Assembly: GCA_900318275.1 (NCBI GenBank)
Contig: ONJY01000006.1
Location: forward strand, 23,927-87,926
Direction: 5' to 3'
Source: an uncultured Bacteroidales bacterium
GTDB taxonomy: Bacteria; Bacteroidota; Bacteroidia; Bacteroidales; P3
DNA: 64,000 nucleotides
Numbering within the stretch: position 1 is the first letter of the stretch; each line of letters starts with the position of its first letter. The translations under genes and the position numbers were made by a program. The notes under the pieces are model-generated. The model was not told where the DNA came from and did not search any database. It was given only the letters and a program-made list of their open reading frames with translations. Of this stretch, positions 41,473-51,262 are shown piece after piece.

Positions 41473-42987
41473 TCACGCCTTGTTTCTAAACGCCAGGAAG
41501 AAGGTACAGAAGAGGATGCCGGCGAGGGTGGCGAGGGTGTCTTCGGTGAGCATGGAGATGAGGACGGTGAGAAGCCACGGAAACATGAGCGTGCCGGACA
41601 TGGCATGGCGGAACTTGCGCAACGGGAACACGGCTCTAAGGAAGAGGAATAACACCACCGCGAAGCCCACTATGCCCAGTGCCGCCATGATGCCGAGGTA
41701 TTGACTGTGACAGTTCATGCGGTGACCTGCAAGCTCGCTGTCGCCGGCGGTGAGATACTCGTCCATGGCACCTACGACATCGCCAGTGCCAACGCCAAAC
41801 CACGGATGCTCACTTATAACATGCGTCGCAGCACGCCACATCTCGAAGCGCTGCAGCATTGTGAAGCCTGCGACGGCATGCGTATGCACGTAGAACTCAC
41901 GTTCCATCAGCATCGTGTACACCATCTTGCGGAACACATTACCTCCCTCATATACCGGGTTAGCCACACCATTCTCGACAGCCACCACCTGCGCATTGGT
42001 AAGGGCTGCCACGCCAACGCTGTCCTTGGTCAATCCGAGACCGTTGAGGTAGCGTATAAGCGTAGACTTGACGCTGTAGCCACTACTAGCCAGGCCGTCA
42101 TAATCCAGAGCGCTGCGGCAATTCCATTCGGCACGAAGTTCCTCGTCACAGACATAGTTGTTTATATAGTTGCCATTCTCAATGATGCCGTCCTGCGCAT
42201 GCTCGTAGGGCCTGCCGTTTACGGTGACCTCTTGCAGCGGGCGCTCCGCCAGGGGCGCCATGTGGTAGTAGTTCTTCACCTCGTAGCCCACCACGCCTAT
42301 GGCGCCACCCACAAGCATCACCCACAGCGCTATGAGCGGCCACCGGCGCCAGCGCGTCAGCAGCATCACCAACGACACGATGGCCAGCACGATGATACCT
42401 GTGTACGAGTGGATGATAACCATGAAGGCAAGCATCCACAGCATCAGCGCCACGGCAATCCACCGCTGCAACGTTGCTCCTTTGAGCATCACGCCGACAG
42501 AAAGGTACACCACCACGCAGCAATTGAGCGCAAAGCGGATATGCGAAATATTAGGCACAATGTCACGATGGGGCAGTCCCGGCATGGTGAGCCAACGCAC
42601 AAGGCCTACGACAGACACCACAAAGACTGCTGTTGTATAGATTAACAGAACAACCTTGCGGGCATTGCCGACAAGTGGCTTGGTGGTAAGCAGCACCATA
42701 GGCACGCAGAGCAGCGGCAGCAGCACCTGCATGGTGCCCCACCCTGCCCTGGTATCGGCGGTCCACAGCATGCCGACGAACATCAGCAGGAACAGGCCCA
42801 CGAAGGCCTGCAACAGGCGACTCTCCTTGGCCATCTGCCATTTCTCGCGCCAGCGGCCTTCAAGCATCCAGTTGATTCCAAGGAACACCCATGCCATGTT
42901 GGCCAGAAACACTGACGTCACCATAGAGACGCCAAGGAAACCCAACAGCAGAATGTATATCGACCTATGTACCTTTGCCGGCCGCAT
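41473..42987 (-). CDS. O-antigen ligase/polymerase-like membrane protein
   Basis: 504 residues, about ten hydrophobic segments. A large periplasmic loop (about 245-395) and the C-terminal HPWFGVGTGDVVGAMDEY with GHRMNCHSQYLGIMAALG match the Wzy_C/WaaL-type region (PF04932). Such proteins ligate or polymerise lipid-linked glycans at the outer face of the inner membrane. No glycosyltransferase cluster is adjacent; the gene ends a four-gene row (lipid kinase, antiporter, S41 protease, ligase). Confidence 0.82.
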   Translation of the reverse strand: MRPAKVHRSIYILLLGFLGVSMVTSVFLANMAWVFLGINWMLEGRWREKWQMAKESRLLQAFVGLFLLMFVGMLWTADTRAGWGTMQVLLPLLCVPMVLLTTKPLVGNARKVVLLIYTTAVFVVSVVGLVRWLTMPGLPHRDIVPNISHIRFALNCCVVVYLSVGVMLKGATLQRWIAVALMLWMLAFMVIIHSYTGIIVLAIVSLVMLLTRWRRWPLIALWVMLVGGAIGVVGYEVKNYYHMAPLAERPLQEVTVNGRPYEHAQDGIIENGNYINNYVCDEELRAEWNCRSALDYDGLASSGYSVKSTLIRYLNGLGLTKDSVGVAALTNAQVVAVENGVANPVYEGGNVFRKMVYTMLMEREFYVHTHAVAGFTMLQRFEMWRAATHVISEHPWFGVGTGDVVGAMDEYLTAGDSELAGHRMNCHSQYLGIMAALGIVGFAVVLFLFLRAVFPLRKFRHAMSGTLMFPWLLTVLISMLTEDTLATLAGILFCTFFLAFRNKA

Positions 42988-42989
42988 GC

Positions 42990-44600
42990 TTATTTCTTCA
43001 GTTCGTCAATGGCGCGCAACAGTACCTTGTCGGCTTTCAAGGCCCCCATGATACGTCCTTCGTCAAAGTAGTATCGGTTCAACAACTCAGCCTTCAGCAT
43101 CTCGCACACCTCCTCGCGGTGTTTCTGCAGGTCTCCCTCCTTCTCCCTCTCAAGGGCGGCCTCCATAGCCTTCAGCTGTCCTGCGATGGCCGTGTCGTAC
43201 TTTTCTTCCTTGGCGACATCACGCAGTTCCTTTATGACACGCTCGGTGACTGTACTGTATGTAAGCTTCTTCTCCTTAAGGTAACGGCAGAAATCGGCGT
43301 AGAGCTCGTCGCTGATCTCAAACTCATCGGCCGGGGCAATCTCCGTGTGGCTACGGTAGTAGTCAGTGGCATAGTCGAAGATAAGGAACTTCTGCGCCAG
43401 CGCCACACCGAGGTTGGACATATATTCGGGTTCCACCTCAACGTCGGGCTCAATGCCGAAGCCGTCGTATACCGTGCGGCCCCCTTTGGTCTTGAAGGCC
43501 GTCTTGAGCGAATCGGGCACCTTAACGGCGCGACCGTTCTCGTCACGGTGGCTGTAGTCGATGGCCTGTATGCAGCGCCCGGAGGGGATATAGTATTTGC
43601 TCACAGTGACCTTCATCTGGCTGTTATAGGACATCGGCAGTATGTTCTGAACCAAGCCCTTGCCGTAGCTGCGCTGGCCCACAATGACCGCACGGTCAAG
43701 GTCTTGTAGGCTTCCGCTGACAATCTCGCTGGCCGAAGCCGAGCTGTTGTCAATCAGCACCGCCACCGGTATCTCGGTATCTTCCGGCGTCATGCGGGTA
43801 TAACTCTTGGTGTTCTTGCTGGCCACCTTACCCTTGGTCTCCACCACCAGTGTTCCTTTGGGCACCCAGATGTTCACGATGTCCACAGCCTCGTTCATTA
43901 GACCGCCGCCGTTGCCGCGCAGGTCGAGCACCACGCCCTTCATGTCGGGTTTCTCTTTCTTCAATGCCACGAAAGCCTCACGCACATGCTTGGCAGCGTC
44001 AGAGGTGAACTCGTCGAGCTTTATGTAGCCGTAGTCCTTATCCTTGCCCACAAAGCCGTAATAGGGCACATTGGGCAGCTTGATCTCGCGGCGTTTCAGC
44101 GTGCAGTCGAACTCCTTGCTGGCCCTCTCCACAGTCAGCACCACCTCGGTGCCGGCCTGACCGCGCATGGCACTGCTCACGTCCGGTGTCTTCTTGCCCT
44201 TGGTGCTCTGTCCGTCGACGGCCACGATGCGGTCGCCAGCCTTCAGTCCTGCCTCAGCAGCCGGCAGCCCCTTGTAGGGCTCGCTGATGTATATCGAGTC
44301 GCCACGCTGCATGATGAGAGCTCCCACGCCGCCATACTGCCCCAGCAGCTGCAGCTTCACATCCTCCATCTGGCTCTCAGGGAAGTAGTTGGTGTACGGG
44401 TCCATGGACGAAAGCATCGCGTCGATGGCTGTCTTGATGGCCTTGCCAGGGTCCACATCGTCCACATAGTTCAGGTTAAGCTGTTTGTACACATTGGCGA
44501 AAATCTCCAGGTTCTTGGCTATCTCGAAGCCGCGGTCGTCCTGGGCCTGTGCTGTCGCCAGAGTCAGACAGCACATGACTGCTATTGCTATCTTTTTCAT
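42990..44600 (-). CDS. S41-family C-terminal processing peptidase
   Basis: 536 residues. Signal peptide (ends ATAQA), PDZ domain (about 90-165, GGVGALIMQRGDSIYISEP, GLKAGDRIVAVDG) and tail-specific protease core with Ser in NSSASASEIVSG and Lys in GQRSYGKGLVQ. Periplasmic. Its start overlaps the antiporter stop by four bases and its stop is two bases before the ligase start. Confidence 0.94.
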   Translation of the reverse strand: MKKIAIAVMCCLTLATAQAQDDRGFEIAKNLEIFANVYKQLNLNYVDDVDPGKAIKTAIDAMLSSMDPYTNYFPESQMEDVKLQLLGQYGGVGALIMQRGDSIYISEPYKGLPAAEAGLKAGDRIVAVDGQSTKGKKTPDVSSAMRGQAGTEVVLTVERASKEFDCTLKRREIKLPNVPYYGFVGKDKDYGYIKLDEFTSDAAKHVREAFVALKKEKPDMKGVVLDLRGNGGGLMNEAVDIVNIWVPKGTLVVETKGKVASKNTKSYTRMTPEDTEIPVAVLIDNSSASASEIVSGSLQDLDRAVIVGQRSYGKGLVQNILPMSYNSQMKVTVSKYYIPSGRCIQAIDYSHRDENGRAVKVPDSLKTAFKTKGGRTVYDGFGIEPDVEVEPEYMSNLGVALAQKFLIFDYATDYYRSHTEIAPADEFEISDELYADFCRYLKEKKLTYSTVTERVIKELRDVAKEEKYDTAIAGQLKAMEAALEREKEGDLQKHREEVCEMLKAELLNRYYFDEGRIMGALKADKVLLRAIDELKK

Positions 44601-46855
44601 ATCTCTATCATTTTCTTTTCAAAGCCGCTGACAGTGAGTTCTTCGGGCGAGACGAACCAGAGCAGGTCTCCATGCTGGAAGACTATGTGACGGTTGGGGT
44701 TGACAATCCTGTCGCCACCACGTTCGATGGCTATCACCATGACGTGGTGCTTCGTAGCGAGTATCGACGTGCCTATCTGCATGCCGCACAAGGGGCCGCC
44801 GGCCTCGACACGGTAGCGGTACATGTGCATCTCGTGGTCCGAATGGTCATGCACCAGCATGTCGGCCTCCTTGTCTATGTCGCCGCGTATGGCGCTGACC
44901 TGTTCCTCGGTGCCTATAACTGTGAGCATGTCGAACGGCATCAGTATCTCGTCCTTGCCCGGCAGGTCTATCACCGTGTCGCCACGCTCGATGGTGACGA
45001 TATTTGCGCCATAGCGCTTGCGTATGTCGTTTTGCTGCAGCGTCTTGCCTGCCAGCGGCGAGCTGGGCGTCAGGCGCAGGCGCTCCATGGCGAACTCATT
45101 CTCCATGCCTGCCGGTATGTGGAACGACGCTTGAGCCTGCCTGAGGTTGAAGTTCTTGTTGAAACTCTCCTCTATGCGGCTATAGAAGCCATCGGCTCGG
45201 CGCGTGAAAAGCACTACGGCGACGATGATGATGGCCAGCACCATGAGGAAACCCACGGCCAGGTCAACATAGCCGGCTATGACGGCACCCACGGCAAACA
45301 GCGCTATGAAGTAGCGCAGCACCAGAAGCGGTATGACCACAGCCTGGCTGAAACGGTAGGTGTCGAACATCTCCTTTATCTTCTTGCGGCTCACATTCTT
45401 CACAGCCACCGCCCACAGGAAGGGCGACATGACGACTATGGTACCAACAAGACCTATCAGGCGGCTCCATATCTGGGGTATCTGCATGCCAGCGAACATC
45501 TTGTCGAGGAAAGGCCGCAGCAGGCCCAGCGACAGCAGCGCTATGGCCGCCAGGATGACGCCATGGAGCACGATGCCCGAGAGCTGCTTGCGGACGAAGA
45601 GACCTATGCCCACGCGGCTGCTGTCGTCGCCGGCGCTGTGCTGGCTGTACTCCTCCAGGCGCTGCTTCATTTTGGCAGGCAGCTTGGGCTCCACCCAGTT
45701 GTAGAACGGCAACGCCCCCTTTATCATGTAGGGCGTGACGAAGGTTGTGAGTATCGACACCGACACGATTATCGGGTAGAGGTTCTCGTCGATGACGCCG
45801 TAGCTCAGACCAAGGCCGGCTATGATGAATGAGAACTCACCTATCTGGCAGAAGCAGAAGCCGCTCTGTACGGCAGTCTTCAGGGGTTTGCCGCTGAGCA
45901 GCACGCCCGTCGTCGCAGCCAGGCTCTTGAAGATGATAATGCAGGCAGCGATGACCACAACCGTCAGCCAGTTCTGCCCAAGGACTGCAGGCTGCACGAG
46001 CATGCCAACGGAGACGAAGAAGACAGCGCTGAAGAGGTTCTTCAACGGCGTCACCAAGCGGTGTATCACGTCGGCCTCTATGGTCTCGGCCAGGATGGCA
46101 CCCATGACGAAGGCGCCGAGGGCCGTGCTGAAACCCGCCTGCGCGGCGAGCACCACCATGCCGAAGCACAGGCCCACAGCCACCAGCAGCAGCGTCTCCT
46201 CGGTCATGTACTTACGCATCCAGCGCAGGAATGTAGGTATCAGGTATATGCCGAAGACGAACCAAACGATGAGGAAGAAGACCAGCTTCACCATACTCCA
46301 CACCAGCTGTCCCCCGTCGAAGGTCTTGCTGACACTGATGGTGCTCAGCACCACCAGCAGCAGTACCGCTATGATGTCCTCCACCACCAGCACCGCCGTC
46401 ACCGTCGAGGTGTACTTCTGCTGCTTCAGCTTCAGATCGTCGAAGCTCTTGATGATTATGGCCGTGGACGAGATGCTGAGCATGCAGCCCAAGAAGACGC
46501 AGTCCATACTCTTGAAACCCAGTATGTGGCCCACTACGTTGCCTATGAGAAACATGATGAACAGCTCGGTGAGAGCCGTGATGGCTCCCGTGCCGCCCAC
46601 CTTCTTAAGCTTCTTGATGCTGAATTCAAGGCCCAGGGCAAACATCAGGAACACTATGCCGATGTCGCTCCACACACGCACGCTCGTGGCGTCGCCCACC
46701 ACAGGGAACCATGGGAAGTAGGGCCCTATGAAGAAACCGGCTAGGATGTAGCCCAGCACGAGGGGCTGTTTAAGCCATTTGAAGATGACAGTGATGACAC
46801 CGGCGGTGACCAAAATCAGAGCCAGGTCCATGAATATTGCAGGTAAACTTTCCAT
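44597..46855 (-). CDS. Kef-type cation:proton antiporter with C-terminal TrkA_C domain
   Basis: 752 residues. About 12-13 membrane helices of the CPA2 fold in the first ~540 residues (GYILAGFFIGPYFPWF, FALGLEFSIKKL, SISSTAIIIKSFDDLK, GAFVMGAILAETI), then two soluble stretches near the end with RCK_C/TrkA_C features (RLTPSSPLAGKTLQQNDIRK, DLPGKDEILMPFDMLTVIGT; RVEAGGPLCGMQIGTSILAT). Exchanges K+ or Na+ for protons, gated by a ligand bound to the C-terminus. No Rossmann RCK_N domain was noticed. Confidence 0.9.
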   Translation of the reverse strand: MESLPAIFMDLALILVTAGVITVIFKWLKQPLVLGYILAGFFIGPYFPWFPVVGDATSVRVWSDIGIVFLMFALGLEFSIKKLKKVGGTGAITALTELFIMFLIGNVVGHILGFKSMDCVFLGCMLSISSTAIIIKSFDDLKLKQQKYTSTVTAVLVVEDIIAVLLLVVLSTISVSKTFDGGQLVWSMVKLVFFLIVWFVFGIYLIPTFLRWMRKYMTEETLLLVAVGLCFGMVVLAAQAGFSTALGAFVMGAILAETIEADVIHRLVTPLKNLFSAVFFVSVGMLVQPAVLGQNWLTVVVIAACIIIFKSLAATTGVLLSGKPLKTAVQSGFCFCQIGEFSFIIAGLGLSYGVIDENLYPIIVSVSILTTFVTPYMIKGALPFYNWVEPKLPAKMKQRLEEYSQHSAGDDSSRVGIGLFVRKQLSGIVLHGVILAAIALLSLGLLRPFLDKMFAGMQIPQIWSRLIGLVGTIVVMSPFLWAVAVKNVSRKKIKEMFDTYRFSQAVVIPLLVLRYFIALFAVGAVIAGYVDLAVGFLMVLAIIIVAVVLFTRRADGFYSRIEESFNKNFNLRQAQASFHIPAGMENEFAMERLRLTPSSPLAGKTLQQNDIRKRYGANIVTIERGDTVIDLPGKDEILMPFDMLTVIGTEEQVSAIRGDIDKEADMLVHDHSDHEMHMYRYRVEAGGPLCGMQIGTSILATKHHVMVIAIERGGDRIVNPNRHIVFQHGDLLWFVSPEELTVSGFEKKMIEI

Positions 46856-46878
46856 AGTCAGTGTTCAAAGTTTAGTGT

Positions 46879-47790
46879 TCAGTGTTCTGCTGGTATCACA
46901 TAGTTGACTGCCTTCGGCAGGCACTCCACATCGAAGCGCGCGCCGGGCACAATCTCGCCGTCGGTAGCCACGTAGGAGTCGCGCAAGGGGTCTATGACAA
47001 CGTGGCGGCCGCGACGGTAGCTCACCCATCGCCGCAGTTCCTCGCGGTCGAGCAGCTCGCCGTTCTTGTAGTATTTGATGAGCGCCGCAAGGCGCGCCAC
47101 AGACATGGGCTTCACGGCCATAACCTCCAGCAAACCGTCGTCGTTCTTGGCGCGCGGCGCACAATGGTAGCCGCCGCCGGCATACTGGCCGTTGGCCACC
47201 GAGAGGAGTAGCACCACGCCGTCGAGCCACACCTCGCCGTCCACCGTCACGCGGCAGCGGTTGCGGCGCCCCATGGCCAGGCTCGCAACGATACCTGTGG
47301 TGTAGGACATACGGCCACCAATCAGAGGTTTGCGGCGCACGTTGGCCATCGTGTGGCACACAGCGGCCTCGAAGCCGTAGTTCAGCGTGTTGACGCAGTA
47401 GCGGTCGCCGAGGCGCATCACGTCCACCGGCACTGCGGAGCCCCGCATCAAGGCGCCGATGTCAGTGAAGTCGCGCCCCTGCCAGTAGCGCACGAAGTCG
47501 TCGCCGCTACCGCAGGGGTAGCAGGCCACCTCGGCTTTGCGCTCGCCACCACATGCCTCCATCACGCCGCTGACAACCTCGTTCAGCGTGCCGTCACCGC
47601 CACAAGAATAGAAGCGCAACGTCTCGTCGCCGCCTTCGGCACAGCGGGAGGCCACAAATCGCGTGGCGTCGCGCGGACCGGCGGTGCAGTATATCTCAGC
47701 ATCGGCATCGAGCGCCGACAGAGCCGCCCTGATGTCGCCGCTCCTGTCGCGCCCGCCGGCACAGGGGTTCACCACAAAAATATGCTTCAT
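46879..47790 (-). CDS. Diacylglycerol kinase-family lipid kinase
   Basis: 303 residues. Soluble YegS/DgkB-type kinase: VNPCAGGR near the start (8-15), the nucleotide signature SCGGDGTLNEVVSG (about 62-75), YPCGSGDDFVRYW, and the C-terminal GARFDVECLPKAVNYVIP. Phosphorylates diacylglycerol or a sphingoid/isoprenoid lipid. The last codons run into a GTTCA-word tract (46856-46890). First gene of the minus-strand row ending with the ligase. Confidence 0.9.
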   Translation of the reverse strand: MKHIFVVNPCAGGRDRSGDIRAALSALDADAEIYCTAGPRDATRFVASRCAEGGDETLRFYSCGGDGTLNEVVSGVMEACGGERKAEVACYPCGSGDDFVRYWQGRDFTDIGALMRGSAVPVDVMRLGDRYCVNTLNYGFEAAVCHTMANVRRKPLIGGRMSYTTGIVASLAMGRRNRCRVTVDGEVWLDGVVLLLSVANGQYAGGGYHCAPRAKNDDGLLEVMAVKPMSVARLAALIKYYKNGELLDREELRRWVSYRRGRHVVIDPLRDSYVATDGEIVPGARFDVECLPKAVNYVIPAEH

Positions 47791-48084
47791 CGCGTCAAAT
47801 CAATACAGAATACTCCTAATAACGCACGTCGCGCACGAATATTGCATCTGTTGAAAAAAAGTCGCCGCCCCTACGGAGGCGGCACGGAGTCCCTTCGGCA
47901 TTTCAACGATAGTTCTTCAGTAGTATTTCAGTGACCCACTGAAGAACTACTGAAGAACTGCCGTAGAGGCGTCGAAGGAACTGAGTCGCAACTACGCACC
48001 TGTGTCGTACCGACTTCGTACCGATACCGAGGCGGCTGCGAGGTGCGGCGGTGAAATATTTTTTCTTATCATCATAAAAATGTG
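47791..48084. other. Divergent spacer with dispersed hairpin element
   Basis: About 300 bp with no gene. Contains copy B of the dispersed hairpin (47913-47965) and GTACCGA words near 48005-48030 before the holB promoter. Confidence 0.7.
47913..47965. repeat. Dispersed hairpin element, copy B
   Basis: 53 bp matching 30023-30075 with four differences, with the same imperfect inverted repeat. Both copies are preceded by ACGGAGTCCCTTC and end in CTGCCGTA. Confidence 0.85.
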
Positions 48085-48092
48085 TATCTTTG
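48085..48092 (+). promoter_or_regulatory. -7 element of holB operon
   Basis: TATCTTTG 21 bp before the chosen holB ATG. Confidence 0.6.
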
Positions 48093-48112
48093 CATGGCTA
48101 AATACATGTGCC

Positions 48113-49138
48113 ATGCAGTTTAAAGACATTGAAGGACAACAAGATACAATAACCAGGCTGACAGAAATCATCGACAGCGGACGCGTGAGCCACGCCCAGA
48201 TGGTGCTCGGCGCCACGGCCGACGGGGCGCTGCAGCTGGCCCTGGCATACCTTCAATACCTCTGCTGCGAGAACCGCCACAACCACGACTCGTGCGGCGA
48301 GTGCCCGAGCTGCAAGAAGATGGCCAGCCTGATGCACCCCGACCTGCACTTCGTCTTCCCCAACGCCGCCACGGCGAAGGTTGACAAGAACTACTGGAGT
48401 GGCGACTTCATGCCTGAATTCCGCGAGTTCCTGCTGCAGAACAACGCACACGGCACCCTAGACGAGTGGTACGCCCACCTCGGCATCGAGAACAAGCAGG
48501 GCATGATACGCGAGCTCGACGCGGCACACATCGTGTCCGATCTCGGCCTCAAGAGCTACGAGGGCGGATGGAAGATGATGGTGGTGTGGATGGCAGAGAA
48601 GATGAACCCCGCCGCCGCCAACGAGCTGCTGAAGACCCTCGAGGAACCCAACCCCGGCACAATCATTATGATGGTGTGCGAGAACGACGAGCGCCTGCTG
48701 CCCACCATACGCAGCCGTGTGCAGACCATCAAGCTGAAAGCCGGGAGCAGAGAGCGGAGAACGACGGCTGACACAGAGTTCGCCGGACTGCTGGTGTCGT
48801 GGCTGAGACTCCTCTTCAAGCTGAAGATGAAGGAGCTGAGCGCGCAGGTGGACAAGATGGCCACCCTGAACCGCGAACAGCAGAAGCAGTTCCTCGGCTA
48901 CACACTGGGCGTGATGCGCGACTGCTTCCTGCACGGCGCCGCCGGACTGCCCGTAGACCTCGGCTCGGGCGACCAGAAATTCGACGCCATGTTCCCCACC
49001 ATGGTGACGGTGAACAACATAGAGATGATAGAGAAGGCGCTCGACGAGGCCATTATGGCAGTGGAGCGCAACGCCAACGCCAAGATAGCGCTGATGCAGC
49101 TATCGTTCAGCATGAGCAAGGCGCTGAAGAAGAGATGA
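48113..49138 (+). CDS. holB: DNA polymerase III subunit delta'
   Basis: 341 residues. The ATG at 48113 (MQFKDIEGQQDTITRL) matches the family start; earlier in-frame ATGs would be in or next to the promoter. Clamp-loader subunit: SHAQMVLG replaces the Walker A (naturally degenerate in delta'), zinc module CCENRHNHDSCGECPSC, and the SRC-like NPAAANELLKTLEEPNPGT. Residues around 212-220 (AGSRERRTTAD) come from a GAGCAGAGAGCGG word run that looks like inserted simple sequence. First gene of a row holB-ricT-gldH-PBP1A-rlmN. Confidence 0.93.
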   Translation: MQFKDIEGQQDTITRLTEIIDSGRVSHAQMVLGATADGALQLALAYLQYLCCENRHNHDSCGECPSCKKMASLMHPDLHFVFPNAATAKVDKNYWSGDFMPEFREFLLQNNAHGTLDEWYAHLGIENKQGMIRELDAAHIVSDLGLKSYEGGWKMMVVWMAEKMNPAAANELLKTLEEPNPGTIIMMVCENDERLLPTIRSRVQTIKLKAGSRERRTTADTEFAGLLVSWLRLLFKLKMKELSAQVDKMATLNREQQKQFLGYTLGVMRDCFLHGAAGLPVDLGSGDQKFDAMFPTMVTVNNIEMIEKALDEAIMAVERNANAKIALMQLSFSMSKALKKR

Positions 49139-49167
49139 GAAGTAAAAAGTGAAACAACCAAGAATTT

Positions 49168-50778
49168 ATGGAAGAAAACAAAGATAAAGAACTGGAGAAT
49201 AAACCCGTAGCCCCCACTCCCGACGACGTCGAGGAGGTGGCGAGCGCCGAAGATATAGCGGCATTCATGCGCGAGAGGCGCAAGGCCCGCGAGGAGAAAC
49301 ACAACACTGTGGAGCGAGAGAACCCCGAGGTGGAGGAATACCGCTCGGAGGAGAGCGCCCTGGACCCCTATATGGAGCCCGACCCCGACATACCGTGGGT
49401 GAAGTACACGGAGCCCGTGTACCTGAGCCGCGGATGCAACCACTGTCCCAAGAGCTACCAGCCTGTGAGCCAGTGCGAGCGGCAGAGCTGCTCGAAGGTC
49501 ACCAGCACCAATTGGCTGGCCGGCATACGCCAACCCACAATGCGGCCTTTCGACTGCGTGGAGGTGCGCTTCAAGAACAACCACAAGGACTTCTATCGCT
49601 TGCCCGACGGCCTTGAGGTGACCGAGGGCGACGTGGTGGCCGTGGAAGGCCAGCCCGGCCACGACGTAGGCATAGTGTGCCTCACCGGCGAGCTGTGCCG
49701 CCTGCAGATGCGCAAACACCGCATCAGCCCCGAGTCGGAGAACGTGCGCAAGCTCTTCCGCCGCGCCAAGGACGCCGACATAGAGCGCTGGGACGCCTCA
49801 ATGCGCGAGGAGCACAACGCCCTGATACGCACACGCCGCATAGTGGCCGACATGGGACTGGACATGAAGGTGAACGACGTGGAGTTCCAAGGCGACCACT
49901 CGAAGGCCATATTCTACTACACCGCCGATGCACGCGTAGACTTCCGCGAGCTCATCAAGGTGCTGGCCGAGGAGTTTCGTGTGCGCATCGAGATGCGGCA
50001 GATAGGTGTACGCCAGGAGGCCGGCAAGGTGGGCGGCATAGGCACCTGCGGCCGCGAACTGTGCTGCAGCACATGGCTGACCAACTTCAAGAGCGTCACC
50101 ACCGGCGCAGCAAAGACACAGCAGATAATGCCTAACCCGCAGAAGCTTGCTGGTCAGTGCGGCAAGCTCAAGTGCTGCCTCAACTTCGAATACGAGGTCT
50201 ATGCCGACGCCCTCAAGAAGTTCCCGCCGGCAGGCCACGCCATACGGTTCCAGAAAGGCCTGGCGCTGTACAAGAAGACCGACGTCTTCCGCGGCATCAT
50301 GTGGTATGCCTACGAGGGCGAGAACGAGCTGATAGCCGTCAAGGCCGAGGACGTGAAGGCCATAATGGAGATGAACCGCAACCAACAGTACCCCGAGAAG
50401 CTCGAAGACTACCAGGTGGAGCTCATGTCAACAAGCGCCCTGGCCTCGGAGGCCAACAGCGAGGAGGTGGAGCGCGAGATAGAGCGTCTGAGCGAAGGCG
50501 GCAACGGCGTGGTGGGCGAAGACAACAACCGCGGCAGCGAGAACAACGAACGCAGGCCCCAGGGCAGCGACCGCAAGGGCCGTGGACCACGCGGCGACCA
50601 GCGTGGCGACCGCGGCGAACGTCGCGACCGCGACAACCGTGCCCGCGAAGAACGCCACAACACCAACAAGATAAGGCAGCAAAACCAACAGAACAAGCCA
50701 GAAGGCAAGCCGCGCCGTGATGGCGACAACAACGCGCCGCGCCGCAGCGGCAACAACAATAACCGCGACCGCAGATGA
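49168..50778 (+). CDS. ricT: PSP1-domain protein, RicT-like
   Basis: 536 residues. PSP1 core (about 215-320): GGIGTCGRELCCSTWL and GQCGKLKCCLNFEY hold the Cys cluster that binds Fe-S in the B. subtilis RicAFT complex; an extra Cys group precedes it (RGCNHCPKSYQPVSQCERQS). N-terminal ~60 residues are acidic and the last ~90 are low complexity, rich in Arg/Gly/Asn (RGPRGDQRGDRGERRDRDNR), likely RNA-binding. In Bacteroidetes this gene is regularly next to gldH. Overlaps gldH by four bases. Confidence 0.92.
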   Translation: MEENKDKELENKPVAPTPDDVEEVASAEDIAAFMRERRKAREEKHNTVERENPEVEEYRSEESALDPYMEPDPDIPWVKYTEPVYLSRGCNHCPKSYQPVSQCERQSCSKVTSTNWLAGIRQPTMRPFDCVEVRFKNNHKDFYRLPDGLEVTEGDVVAVEGQPGHDVGIVCLTGELCRLQMRKHRISPESENVRKLFRRAKDADIERWDASMREEHNALIRTRRIVADMGLDMKVNDVEFQGDHSKAIFYYTADARVDFRELIKVLAEEFRVRIEMRQIGVRQEAGKVGGIGTCGRELCCSTWLTNFKSVTTGAAKTQQIMPNPQKLAGQCGKLKCCLNFEYEVYADALKKFPPAGHAIRFQKGLALYKKTDVFRGIMWYAYEGENELIAVKAEDVKAIMEMNRNQQYPEKLEDYQVELMSTSALASEANSEEVEREIERLSEGGNGVVGEDNNRGSENNERRPQGSDRKGRGPRGDQRGDRGERRDRDNRAREERHNTNKIRQQNQQNKPEGKPRRDGDNNAPRRSGNNNNRDRR

Positions 50779-51260
50779 GAAAGATTTGCACATACATTGC
50801 CTGCATCCTGGCAGCGATGGCCATGGCGGCCTGCGACGGCAGCGTCTACTATGACGAGAGCCGCAGCGTCGACGAGCACGGCTGGGCACCGCAGGACAGC
50901 GTCTGCTTCGACGTGGAGGTGGACGATACCACACACCTGTTCAACTTCTTCGTGGAGGTGCGCAACAGCGTGACCTACCCTTACAGCAACACATTCCTCT
51001 TCATCAACACCACCTTCCCCGACGGGAGTGTGGCCCACGACACCCTGGAATGCCCGCTGGCCGACCCCGAGGGGCGGTGGCTGGGCAAACGCATAGGGCG
51101 CTATGTGGATGCACGCTACCGTCTGCGCGGCGGCAGCGCACGCTTCCCGATGATGGGGCACTACCATTTCGCCGTAGCCAACGGCATGCGAGACAGCGCC
51201 ATCAGCGGCCTGAAGGACATCGGGCTGCGCGTGGAATACAGTAGAACGAAACAGCAATAA
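50775..51260 (+). CDS. gldH: GldH-type lipoprotein
   Basis: 161 residues. Lipobox MAAC (Cys20). Mature region FDVEVDDTTHLFNFFVEVRN, NTTFPDGSVAHDTLECPLAD and LKDIGLRVEY fits the gliding-motility lipoprotein family GldH. Many non-gliding Bacteroidales keep it, so it probably has an envelope role; the neighbouring PBP1A gene, two bases downstream, supports this. Confidence 0.9.
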   Translation: MRKICTYIACILAAMAMAACDGSVYYDESRSVDEHGWAPQDSVCFDVEVDDTTHLFNFFVEVRNSVTYPYSNTFLFINTTFPDGSVAHDTLECPLADPEGRWLGKRIGRYVDARYRLRGGSARFPMMGHYHFAVANGMRDSAISGLKDIGLRVEYSRTKQQ

Positions 51261-51262
51261 TC

